In this document: piece after piece, positions 1-5,740 of the stretch
Numbering within the stretch: position 1 is the first letter of the stretch
Layout: each line of letters opens with the position of its first letter
DNA from: an uncultured Actinomycetes bacterium
GTDB taxonomy: Bacteria > Actinomycetota > Thermoleophilia > Miltoncostaeales > Miltoncostaeaceae
DNA length: 6,039 bases
Reading direction: 5' to 3'
Assembly: GCA_937862675.1 (NCBI GenBank)
Contig: CALMEC010000077.1
Location: 1 to 6,039, forward strand
Notes under the pieces: generated by a model
Told to the model about the DNA's origin: nothing
Database searches by the model: none
What the model saw: the letters and a program-made list of their open reading frames with translations, nothing else
Made by a program: the position numbers and the translations under genes

Positions 1-1
1 C

Positions 2-223
2 GCCCTCGGCGGGCGCGGCAGGGGCGACGCCCCAGCCGCGGTCATCCTGAGACGGGGGAGGGTGGCGCTCACCTCCGGCACGTGGTTCGGCGACGCGGGC
101 CGGGGCTTCGTCCGCCTCAACATGGGGACGTCGGCCGAACTGCTCGGCCGGATCGTCGAGGGCATCGCACGCGCGTCACCGCTCCGCGAGCGGACGGCCG
201 CCGCGGTGCCGGAACCCGGCTGA
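2..223 (+). CDS. C-terminal end of a MalY/PatB-like aminotransferase (partial, 5' end outside window)
   Basis: The open frame enters from the left edge and ends at TGA 221-223, giving 73 residues. The visible part reads like the C-terminal small domain of fold-type I PLP enzymes of the MalY/PatB group: an RGRVALTSG strand, then TWFGDAGRGFVRLNMGTS, then a closing helix (ELLGRIVEGIARA). In that family the Arg of the 'G-F-V-R-L-N' motif (visible residue 38, codon 113-115) binds the substrate alpha-carboxylate. Family members are often C-S beta-lyases acting on cystathionine or cysteine conjugates, or related aminotransferases; the substrate cannot be told from this fragment, and the PLP lysine lies outside the window. 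The gene ends 181 nt before the proposed start of the ATP synthase operon and is probably a separate transcription unit. The family call rests on a remembered motif pattern, not a search. Confidence 0.72.
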   Translation, partial: ALGGRGRGDAPAAVILRRGRVALTSGTWFGDAGRGFVRLNMGTSAELLGRIVEGIARASPLRERTAAAVPEPG

Positions 224-259
224 CCCTTCGCCTACTACCGAGTACTACTGTCAAACGTC

Positions 260-280
260 CCGATCGGCGCTCTCGATCGG
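260..280. repeat. Hairpin-forming inverted repeat downstream of the aminotransferase gene
   Basis: Two perfect 7-base arms, CCGATCG (260-266) and CGATCGG (274-280), flank the 7-base loop GCGCTCT. Each arm also contains the self-complementary CGATCG, so the same element reads as a direct repeat of CGATCGG at 261-267 and 274-280. No T-run follows (next bases AAGCCGCC), so it is not a canonical intrinsic terminator. It could be a weak or T-less terminator for the upstream gene, or a binding site for a dimeric regulator ahead of the ATP synthase promoter. The structure is seen directly; its function is a guess. Confidence 0.4.
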
Positions 281-288
281 AAGCCGCC

Positions 289-298
289 ACCACGTGGT
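289..298. promoter_or_regulatory. Perfect 10-bp palindrome ACCACGTGGT, possible operator
   Basis: ACCACGTGGT equals its own reverse complement and lies 12 nt upstream of the -10-like TATACT, so it covers the place where a -35 box would sit. That location suits a repressor or activator site, or replacement of the -35 by an activator-bound site, since no good TTGACA-like hexamer is seen at 16-18 nt spacing. No specific regulator is recognised. A 10-bp palindrome can arise by chance in GC-rich DNA. Confidence 0.3.
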
Positions 299-310
299 CG
301 GGCGCGTCGA

Positions 311-316
311 TATACT
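311..316 (+). promoter_or_regulatory. Candidate -10 box (TATACT) of the ATP synthase operon promoter
   Basis: TATACT matches five of six bases of the housekeeping -10 consensus TATAAT and stands out in a GC-rich gap. The hexamer at the expected -35 spacing (CACCAC, 288-293) is poor, so the promoter would be of the -10-dominated or activator-dependent kind. A transcript starting about 7 nt downstream would carry a leader of roughly 80 nt before the proposed TTG start of the atpI-like gene. That would also exclude the upstream GTG at 294 as the start. No other strong promoter-like hexamer was noticed in the gap between the aminotransferase and this operon. Confidence 0.4.
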
Positions 317-388
317 CCCGCCCCGGTGTGGGCCTCATCGTGCTGCGACGTGCCCCCCAAAGCGTTCGACTGGAGTACTTGCCATCAC

Positions 389-394
389 GGAGGA
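389..394 (+). promoter_or_regulatory. Shine-Dalgarno GGAGGA that decides the atpI-like start
   Basis: GGAGGA is a near-perfect anti-16S complement and lies 10 nt before the in-frame TTG at 405. No comparably good site precedes the in-frame GTG at 294 or the ATG at 438. It is therefore the main reason for choosing TTG 405. Confidence 0.55.
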
Positions 395-404
395 CCCTGA
401 CCGG

Positions 405-869
405 TTGGAGATATCCGCCACAGCGGCAAACGACGACATGCTGGGAAAGGCCGCTGACGCTGGAGACGCAGCGGTACGCGCGCCTCGTGCGATCGAGTTC
501 ACGTTCGCGATCCTGGGATTCGTCGTCATCGCCATCGCGCTCCCGGTCGTCCTCCTCGCCGGCGGATCGTTCAACGGCTGGCTCCTCGGGGCCGGGCTGT
601 TCACGTTCAGCTGGGTGATCCAGATCGGGATCATGAAGGTGGCACAGGGCCTCGATCCCACGATGGCGGTCGGGCTCGTGGGCCTCTCATCCATCGGCCG
701 CGCGGTCATCGTCGTGCTCATGCTGTTCCTGTTCGCCGGCAAGGTGGACCGTGTCATGGGACTGATCGGCGCCGGGGTGTTCGCCGCGGCGTTCACGTTC
801 GATCTCATGGGTCGTTCGGTTCTTCACGCCATCCGCCAGAAGGAGAAGAAGGTTGGAGGACGCGCATGA
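405..869 (+). CDS. atpI: AtpI-like membrane protein at the head of the ATP synthase operon
   Basis: The product is predicted to have 154 residues. After a polar N-terminus of about 29 residues there are four hydrophobic segments, roughly 30-52, 57-80, 86-111 and 116-137, then a basic tail (IRQKEKKVGGRA). Four membrane helices and a position directly before atpB are typical of AtpI (UncI). AtpI proteins are reported to assist c-ring assembly and/or Mg2+ handling and are not part of the finished enzyme. Sequence conservation in this family is weak, so the call depends on topology and location. The frame is open upstream to a GTG at 294, but residues encoded there (Pro-, Arg- and Cys-rich) look non-coding and the promoter-like TATACT lies inside that stretch. 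TTG 405 has a GGAGGA ten bases upstream; ATG 438 is the alternative and would cost 11 residues. The stop overlaps atpB as ATGA, implying coupled translation. Confidence 0.75.
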   Translation: MEISATAANDDMLGKAADAGDAAVRAPRAIEFTFAILGFVVIAIALPVVLLAGGSFNGWLLGAGLFTFSWVIQIGIMKVAQGLDPTMAVGLVGLSSIGRAVIVVLMLFLFAGKVDRVMGLIGAGVFAAAFTFDLMGRSVLHAIRQKEKKVGGRA

Positions 870-1828
870 GTGATGCCGTCGCCGTCGAGACGCCTCCCGA
901 GAAGGCTCCGAAGAGGGAGCGCGGGAAGCTCCGGTACTACGTCTGGGCGTTCCTCGCGCTCATCATCGTGTGGACCCTGGTCGTGGCGATCTGGGGGCAC
1001 CGCTCCCCGGCGGAGGACGCGGCGGGAGAGAAGCTCTTCCAGCCGCAGAACGAGTTCGCGCTGCCGGCATGGGTGAATCTCGACCTCGGCTTCATCGACC
1101 TCTCGATCAACAAGGCCGTCGCGTACCTGATGGCCTCGTCGCTCATCTGCATCCTCGTCGGCCTGTTCGTCGTCCGCGGCGGGCTGCGCATGCGCCCGAC
1201 GGGCGCCCAGAACGTGCTCGAACTGATCTACGACTTCGCCGACAAGCAGATCGCCCGGACCACCCTCGGCGCCTCCAAGATGCTCACGCGCTACTTCCCG
1301 TTCGTGGCGACGATGTTCCTGTTCATCCTGGTCAACAACCTGATCAGCTTCGTCCCGCTCCCGGGCGGTGAGCACAAGAGCCTGTGGGGCGTGCCGGACC
1401 TCGCCCTCTACGCCGCCACCGGCAACATCAACGTCACGGTCGCGCTCGCGTTCGTCACGTTCGTCGTCTTCAACTACGAGGGCATCGCCCACCACGGCTT
1501 CGGCGGGGACCTCAAGAGCTACATACCCTCCGGCGACATCCACCCGATCATGAAGGGGTTCGTCTTCATCCTGGAGATGCTCTCCACCGTCCTGCGACTG
1601 GTCAGCCTCTCGGTCCGGTTGTTCGCGAACATGCTCGCGGGACACCTTCTCATCATCATGGCAAGCGGCTTCGTGCTGCTCCTCGGCAACTACTTCGGTG
1701 CCGTCGCCATTCCGTTCGGCCTGTTCTTCTACCTGTTCGAGATGCTTCTCGTGGCCGGGTTGCAGGCATTCATCTTCGCGATGCTCAGCGGTATCTACAT
1801 CGGCTTCGCCACCGCAGACTCGCACTGA
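866..1828 (+). CDS. atpB: F1Fo ATP synthase subunit a (proton channel)
   Basis: This 320-residue membrane protein supplies the two half-channels that carry protons to and from the c-ring. Hydrophobic segments are seen at about 25-44, 84-104, 143-165, 186-205, 231-275 and 277-316. The hallmark SVRLFANMLAGH contains Arg251, the equivalent of the essential E. coli Arg210; LQAFIF carries Gln300, matching E. coli Gln252. His260 sits at the E. coli Glu219 position and Glu292 near the His245 position, a swap also known from mitochondria and many bacteria, though Glu292 is one residue further from the Gln than I expect. The charged N-terminus (1-22, PEKAPKRERGK) precedes the first helix and is not an obvious cleaved signal. 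The ATG overlaps the preceding stop by 4 nt (ATGA) and a GGAGG lies just upstream at about 855-859. The length exceeds the 271 residues of E. coli a, mostly through the N-terminal region before the second helix. Confidence 0.97.
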   Translation: MSDAVAVETPPEKAPKRERGKLRYYVWAFLALIIVWTLVVAIWGHRSPAEDAAGEKLFQPQNEFALPAWVNLDLGFIDLSINKAVAYLMASSLICILVGLFVVRGGLRMRPTGAQNVLELIYDFADKQIARTTLGASKMLTRYFPFVATMFLFILVNNLISFVPLPGGEHKSLWGVPDLALYAATGNINVTVALAFVTFVVFNYEGIAHHGFGGDLKSYIPSGDIHPIMKGFVFILEMLSTVLRLVSLSVRLFANMLAGHLLIIMASGFVLLLGNYFGAVAIPFGLFFYLFEMLLVAGLQAFIFAMLSGIYIGFATADSH

Positions 1829-1867
1829 CGAGAAACACCACGACCACCATTACGAAGGGATACACAA
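1829..1867 (+). promoter_or_regulatory. A/C-rich translation leader of atpE with SD GAAGGGA
   Basis: This 39-nt spacer is the longest inside the operon. It is about 49% G+C, far below its surroundings, rich in A and C and with only three T, so it should fold poorly. A purine run GAAGGGA (1854-1860) lies 7 nt before the GTG of atpE. In E. coli an unstructured leader before atpE raises c-subunit synthesis to match the high c copy number; a similar role is inferred here from position and composition alone. Confidence 0.5.
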
Positions 1868-2113
1868 GTGGCACTTGAAGGCAACATCGTTGACGCGGCG
1901 AAGGCCATCTCGCTCGGTCTCGCGACCGGTTTCGGCGCGATCGGCCCCGGCGTCGGTGTGGGTTACCTGATGGGTAAGACCATCGAATCGGTGGCCCGTC
2001 AGCCCGAACTGCGCAGTGACCTCATGGGAATCATGTTCCTTGGTCTGGCGCTCACCGAGGCCATCACTTTCTACGCCCTCCTGATGGGCTTCGTGGCCTT
2101 CTTCCTCGCCTAG
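1868..2113 (+). CDS. atpE: F1Fo ATP synthase subunit c (rotor ring, proton-binding)
   Basis: This 81-residue hairpin of two membrane helices forms the rotor ring. Helix 1 has the glycine-rich packing motif GAIGPGVGVG (23-32), the polar loop ARQPE (43-47) contacts gamma/epsilon, and helix 2 has the ion-carrying Glu64 in LTEAITFYALL. At positions that bind Na+ in Ilyobacter-type rings (Gln in helix 1, Ser after the Glu) this protein has Val31 and Ala65, so protons are the predicted coupling ion. The start is GTG 1868, set by the GAAGGGA seven bases upstream and by normal family length. Pro27 in the Gly-rich helix is common in GPG-type c subunits. Ring size cannot be read reliably from sequence. 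The stop TAG is only 4 nt before atpF. Confidence 0.97.
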   Translation: MALEGNIVDAAKAISLGLATGFGAIGPGVGVGYLMGKTIESVARQPELRSDLMGIMFLGLALTEAITFYALLMGFVAFFLA

Positions 2114-2117
2114 TCAT

Positions 2118-2681
2118 ATGGAGTTCCTGCTCACAGGCGTCTCACTCGTCGCCTCCACCGAGGGAGAAGGGGACAACCCGCTTCTTTCTCCGAGCCCGGG
2201 GTTGATGGTCTGGACGGTCATCATCTTCTTCATCACGCTCTTCATCCTGAAGAAGTTCGTGTTCGGGCCGGTGGGCGAGATGATCGAGAAGCGCCGCACC
2301 AAGATCCAGAACGACCTGGACGAGGCGGAGAAAAGCCGCGACGAGGCCGTCGCCATGCTGGACGACTACAAGGTCCAGCTCGCCGACGCCCGTCGTGAGG
2401 CCGACGAACTCCGCGAACGCGGACGTCGTGAGCGCGAGCGCGCCGCCATCGTGACGGCCGCCGAGGGGCAGAGGGACCGCATCCTCACCGACGCCGGCCA
2501 GCAGGCGGAGGCCCAGGGCAAGGCCGCCCTGGCGTCCGTACGCGACGACGTCGCCAGCCTCGCGCTGGCCGCGGCCGAGAAGGTCACCAAGAAGTCGCTC
2601 AGCGACGACGACCACCGGCGCCTCATCGAGGACGCGCTGCGGGATCTCGACCTCGAGACGGACGGGGCGGCCACCGCGTGA
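2118..2681 (+). CDS. atpF: F1Fo ATP synthase subunit b (peripheral stalk)
   Basis: The 187-residue product has a short N-terminal segment, one membrane helix (about 28-48, LMVWTVIIFFITLFILKKF), then FGPVGEMIEKRRTKIQNDL, the usual junction to the stalk. Residues 55-140 are a highly charged helical, coiled-coil-like stretch. The closing region RDDVASLALAAAEKVTKKSL (142-161) matches the end that contacts delta and the top of F1. Two copies normally form the stator that keeps alpha3beta3 from turning. The length is that of ordinary bacterial b subunits (E. coli 156) plus a short N-terminal and C-terminal addition; it is not fused to delta. ATG 2118 follows the atpE stop by 4 nt, and no Shine-Dalgarno sequence is visible, so translation probably depends on coupling to atpE. 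The stop overlaps atpH as GTGA. Confidence 0.96.
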   Translation: MEFLLTGVSLVASTEGEGDNPLLSPSPGLMVWTVIIFFITLFILKKFVFGPVGEMIEKRRTKIQNDLDEAEKSRDEAVAMLDDYKVQLADARREADELRERGRRERERAAIVTAAEGQRDRILTDAGQQAEAQGKAALASVRDDVASLALAAAEKVTKKSLSDDDHRRLIEDALRDLDLETDGAATA

Positions 2682-3211
2682 GCGCCGCGTCCACGTATGC
2701 CGAGGCCCTCTTCGAGGCGGCCGAGCCGGCCGGTGCCGTCGACGCGGTGCGCGACGACCTGGACGCCCTGCGCCAGGTCATCACGCCGCACGGCGACGTC
2801 GGGCGCGTCCTTCTCAACCCGGAGGTCGACTCCGAGGTCAAGAAGAACGCCCTCGGTGCGCTGGAGGGGACCAACAATCCGCTCACCGTCAACCTCCTGA
2901 GGGTCCTGGTCGATCGTGGCCGGCTGGAGGAGCTCGGTGAGATCGCCGACGCCTACACGGACCGCGTCAACCGGGCGTCCGGACAGATCGTCGTGGAGGT
3001 CACCAGTGCCGTGCCCCTCACGGACGACCTGCGCGAGCAGGTGGTCGCACGCGTCACCGAGCAGACCGGTCGTGCCGCGAAGATCACCGAGACGGTCGAC
3101 CCCGAGATCCTCGGAGGCCTCGTCCTCCGCATCGGCGGTGTCGTCACCGACGCCTCCCTCCGCGGTCGCCTCCGCGGGCTTCGCAAAAGCATTACCGGCA
3201 TCCATTCGTAG
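2678..3211 (+). CDS. atpH: F1Fo ATP synthase subunit delta (F1-stalk connector)
   Basis: Delta (OSCP in mitochondria) sits on top of F1 and ties the b-stalk to the alpha N-termini. The 177 residues begin with the typical YAEALFEAA helix (7-15) of the N-terminal six-helix domain, continue with NPLTVNLLRVLVDRGRLEEL (67-86), and end with a beta-rich domain (QIVVEVTSAVPL, 103-114) and the family signature ILGGLVLRIGGVVTDASLRG (144-163). The length agrees with E. coli delta (177). The start is GTG 2678, overlapping the atpF stop in GTGA; no strong SD precedes it, so coupled translation from atpF is likely. Domain order is complete and nothing is broken. Confidence 0.95.
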   Translation: MSAASTYAEALFEAAEPAGAVDAVRDDLDALRQVITPHGDVGRVLLNPEVDSEVKKNALGALEGTNNPLTVNLLRVLVDRGRLEELGEIADAYTDRVNRASGQIVVEVTSAVPLTDDLREQVVARVTEQTGRAAKITETVDPEILGGLVLRIGGVVTDASLRGRLRGLRKSITGIHS

Positions 3212-3243
3212 AACACTCACCGAGGAAACCAGGACACACGCCG
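3212..3243 (+). promoter_or_regulatory. Untranslated leader of atpA with SD AGGA
   Basis: This 32-nt A/C-rich spacer carries a GAGGA (3222-3226), which is too distant at 17 nt, and an AGGA (3231-3234) that is 9 nt before ATG 3244 and is the likelier ribosome-binding site. It gives atpA independent initiation, unlike its coupled neighbours atpH and atpG. Confidence 0.5.
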
Positions 3244-4806
3244 ATGGAGCTTCGACCCGACGAGATCACAAAGGTCCTGCGTCAGCAGATCGAGCAGTAC
3301 ACAGGGGACATCGACACCGAGGAGGTGGGAACCGTCCTCCAGGTGGGTGACGGCATCGCCCGCGTCCACGGGCTCGAGAACTGCGTCGCCCTCGAGATGC
3401 TCGAGCTGCCGCATGGCGTGACCGGATTGGCCCTCAACCTGGAGGAGGACAACGTCGGTGTTGTGCTCCTGGGAGAGGACACCCTCATCAAGGAGGGTGA
3501 CCCGGTGCGCCGCACCGGCAAGGTCATCCAGGTGCCGGTCGGCGAGGCCCTGCTGGGCCGCGTCGTCGACCCGCTCGGCAACCCGATCGACGACCGCGGC
3601 CCGATCGACACGGACCAGTTCCGTCCGGTCGAGTTCAAGGCTCCGGGCGTCGTCCAGCGTCAGCCGGTCACCCAGCCGCTGCAGACCGGCATCAAGGCGA
3701 TCGACGCCCTGATCCCGATCGGCCGCGGGCAGCGCGAGCTCATCATCGGCGACCGTGGAACGGGCAAGACCACCATCGCGATCGACGCGATCATCAACCA
3801 GAAGGGCAAGGACGTCGTCTGCGTCTACGTCGCCATCGGTCAGAAGGCGTCGACCATCGCCCAGCTGGTGCAGCGTCTCCGCGACGCCGGCGCCATGGAC
3901 TACACCATCGTCGTGGCCGCCACCGCGTCCGCCAGCGCCCCGCTCAAGTACCTGGCCCCGTACGCCGGTGCCGCCTTCGGCGAGTACTTCTGCTACTCGG
4001 GCCGCCACGCCCTCTGCGTCTACGACGACCTCTCCAAGCAGGCCGACGCCTACCGCCAGATGTCGCTCCTGCTCCGGCGTCCGCCGGGTCGCGAGGCGTT
4101 CCCCGGCGACGTGTTCTACCTCCACTCCCGTCTGCTCGAGCGCGCCTGCAAGCTCAGCGACGAGCTGGGTGGCGGCTCGCTGACCGCCCTCCCGGTCATC
4201 GAGACCCAGGCCGGTGACGTGTCGGCGTACATCCCGACCAACGTGATCTCCATCACGGACGGCCAGATCTTCCTGGAGAGCAAGCTCTTCTACCAGGGCA
4301 TCCGCCCGGCGGTGAACGTCGGCATCTCGGTCTCCCGAGTCGGTGGTAACGCCCAGATCAAGGCCATGCGCAAGGTCGCCGGCCGCATGAAGCTGGAGCT
4401 CGCCCAGTACCGTGACCTCGAGGCCTTCGCGCAGTTCGGCTCCGAGCTCGACGCCGCCACCCAGCGCACGCTGGCCCGTGGCGCCCGTCAGGTCGCGACG
4501 CTCAACCAGCCGGTGCTGCAGCCGTGGCCCGTGGAGGAGCAGGTGGCCATCATCTACGCCGCCAACCAGGGCTACCTGGACGACGTCGACCCCGCCGAGG
4601 TCCCGAACTTCAACGAGGACCTGCGCGGTGCGCTCCGCGAGGAGTCGGCGATCCTCACCCAGATCCGCGAGTCCAACGATCTGCCGGACGAGCTCGCCCA
4701 GAAGCTCGACGCGTTCATCCAGCACTTCCGCAGCCAGCGCATGGGCTCGGGCGTCGGTGAGCCGTCGGTCGCCGAGGAGCCGGCGGCGGAGGGTGCGGCG
4801 GCCTGA
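3244..4806 (+). CDS. atpA: F1Fo ATP synthase subunit alpha
   Basis: Alpha alternates with beta in the catalytic hexamer and binds nucleotide at non-catalytic sites. The 520 residues show: an N-terminal helix that meets delta (1-20); a beta-barrel domain with VGDGIARVHGL (34-44); the P-loop GDRGTGKT (169-176, Lys175); Walker B VYDDLSKQ (259-266, Asp261); the alpha/beta signature PAVNVGISVS (355-364); the arginine finger Arg376 in AQIKAMRKVAG; and a C-terminal helical domain. Numbering of Lys175, Asp261 and Arg376 equals that of E. coli, so the core has no net insertion. The P-loop has Gly172 where I expect Gln, a point discussed in the findings. A tail of about 20 residues rich in Ala, Glu and Gly (501-520) extends past the conserved end, as often in high-GC Gram-positives. 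The TGA overlaps the ATG of atpG by one base. Confidence 0.98.
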   Translation: MELRPDEITKVLRQQIEQYTGDIDTEEVGTVLQVGDGIARVHGLENCVALEMLELPHGVTGLALNLEEDNVGVVLLGEDTLIKEGDPVRRTGKVIQVPVGEALLGRVVDPLGNPIDDRGPIDTDQFRPVEFKAPGVVQRQPVTQPLQTGIKAIDALIPIGRGQRELIIGDRGTGKTTIAIDAIINQKGKDVVCVYVAIGQKASTIAQLVQRLRDAGAMDYTIVVAATASASAPLKYLAPYAGAAFGEYFCYSGRHALCVYDDLSKQADAYRQMSLLLRRPPGREAFPGDVFYLHSRLLERACKLSDELGGGSLTALPVIETQAGDVSAYIPTNVISITDGQIFLESKLFYQGIRPAVNVGISVSRVGGNAQIKAMRKVAGRMKLELAQYRDLEAFAQFGSELDAATQRTLARGARQVATLNQPVLQPWPVEEQVAIIYAANQGYLDDVDPAEVPNFNEDLRGALREESAILTQIRESNDLPDELAQKLDAFIQHFRSQRMGSGVGEPSVAEEPAAEGAAA

Positions 4807-5711
4807 TGGCATCCTCACGTGACATCAAGCGTCGGATCGACTCGATCCGTGGAACGCGGAAGATCACGCGAGCGATGGAGCTCGTCGCGTCGGCGAAGCT
4901 GCGTCGCGGCCAGGAGCGCATCGAGGCCCTCCGCCCGTACGCGAAGGGCCTGCGCGTGCTCATGATCCAGGCGGCCCGTCAGAGCCGTGAGAGCCGTGGC
5001 CTGCCGCTGCTCGAGGAGCGCACGACGATCAAGAAGGGCGTCGTCGTCACCATCACGGGCGACCGCGGTCTTGCCGGCGCGTTCAACGTCAACATCCTGC
5101 GCCGCGCGCAGGAGGTCGCCGTGGGCATGCAGGAGGAGGGGGCCGAGGAGGTCGTCTTCGTGGCCGTCGGCAAGAAGGGCATCGGGACACTCCGCTTCCG
5201 CGGCCTCACCATCGACACCACGTTCGAGGGATTCTCGGTCAACCCGGGCTTCTCCGACGCACAGAACGTCTCCGACCACCTGGTGCACCAGTTCACCCAG
5301 GGCGGCTACGACCGTGTCGTGCTCGTCTACAACGAGTTCAAGTCGGTGCTCGAGCAGCGGGTCGTCGAGGAGCAGCTGCTCCCGGTCCCGCGTCACGTCG
5401 TCGAGGACGAGGACGTCGACGGTGACGGCGAGCCCGAGGACATCCCGTCGAAGGCGCTCGCCTTCTTCGAGCCCGAGGCGCGTCAGCTGCTCGAGGAGCT
5501 GCTGCCGACGTACATCGAGAACACGATCTTCCGCGCCCTCCTCGAGAGCGCCGCGGCCGAGCTGGCCGCGCGTCGCACGGCGATGCGCAACGCCACCGAC
5601 AACGCCGGCGTCCTGATCGACCAGTACACCCTTGCGATGAACCGCGCGCGCCAGGCGGCGATCACCCAGGAGATCCTGGAAGTCGTCGCGGGTGCCGACG
5701 CCCTGACGTAA
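4806..5711 (+). CDS. atpG: F1Fo ATP synthase subunit gamma (central shaft)
   Basis: Gamma is the rotating shaft between the c-ring and alpha3beta3. The 301-residue product has the N-terminal helix IKRRIDSIRGTRKITRAMEL (7-26), with Met24 matching the conserved Met23 of E. coli, the Rossmann-like middle domain (VVVTITGDRGLAGAFN, 79-94), and the C-terminal helix with TDNAGVLIDQYTLAMNRARQ (264-283) and AAITQEILEVVAGADAL (284-300). Length is near the E. coli 287. A strongly acidic loop at 200-212 contains DVDGDG; the same surface position is variable and often acidic in other gammas. No cysteine pair of the chloroplast regulatory kind is present (the protein has no Cys). The mycobacterial-type insertion before the VVLVYNEFKS strand is also absent. 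Start ATG 4806 overlaps the atpA stop as TGATG, pointing to coupled translation. Confidence 0.97.
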   Translation: MASSRDIKRRIDSIRGTRKITRAMELVASAKLRRGQERIEALRPYAKGLRVLMIQAARQSRESRGLPLLEERTTIKKGVVVTITGDRGLAGAFNVNILRRAQEVAVGMQEEGAEEVVFVAVGKKGIGTLRFRGLTIDTTFEGFSVNPGFSDAQNVSDHLVHQFTQGGYDRVVLVYNEFKSVLEQRVVEEQLLPVPRHVVEDEDVDGDGEPEDIPSKALAFFEPEARQLLEELLPTYIENTIFRALLESAAAELAARRTAMRNATDNAGVLIDQYTLAMNRARQAAITQEILEVVAGADALT

Positions 5712-5740
5712 TCCCACCGACCGAACGAGGAACCTGAGTA
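5712..5740 (+). promoter_or_regulatory. Untranslated leader of atpD with SD GAGGAA
   Basis: The 29-nt spacer between gamma and beta has GAGGAA (5727-5732) 8 nt before ATG 5741, the best placed Shine-Dalgarno among the internal genes. It supports ATG 5741 as the beta start and independent initiation of this three-copy subunit. Confidence 0.6.

Noticed and set aside
248..276. A second promoter with CTGTCA (248-253) as -35
   Set aside because: Only four of six bases match and no acceptable -10 lies at 16-18 nt spacing.
260..280. Intrinsic terminator of the aminotransferase gene
   Set aside because: The hairpin is real, but there is no T-run after it, so I list it only as an inverted repeat.
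82..618. 178-codon plus-strand frame spanning the intergenic gap and the atpI-like gene
   Set aside because: It overlaps two better supported frames and its Arg/Ser-rich product looks like an out-of-frame translation.
824..1825. 333-codon minus-strand open frame opposite atpB
   Set aside because: It mirrors the atpB coding frame, has a low-complexity charged composition, and no promoter or SD context was found. Long antisense frames are expected in DNA this GC-rich.
2642..2700. Possible b-delta fusion as in mycobacteria
   Set aside because: A TGA at 2679-2681 ends atpF and a GTG at 2678 opens atpH in another frame, and each product has normal length, so these are two genes.
3217..4818. 533-codon open frame on the minus strand opposite atpA
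   Set aside because: It is antisense to a complete, highly conserved alpha subunit. Its product is an Asp/Glu/Arg/Val/Leu-rich string with no recognisable domain, the usual shadow of G/C-biased third positions.
4815..5717. 300-codon minus-strand open frame opposite atpG
   Set aside because: Same pattern as the other antisense frames: it lies over a fully conserved gamma gene and encodes no recognisable motif.
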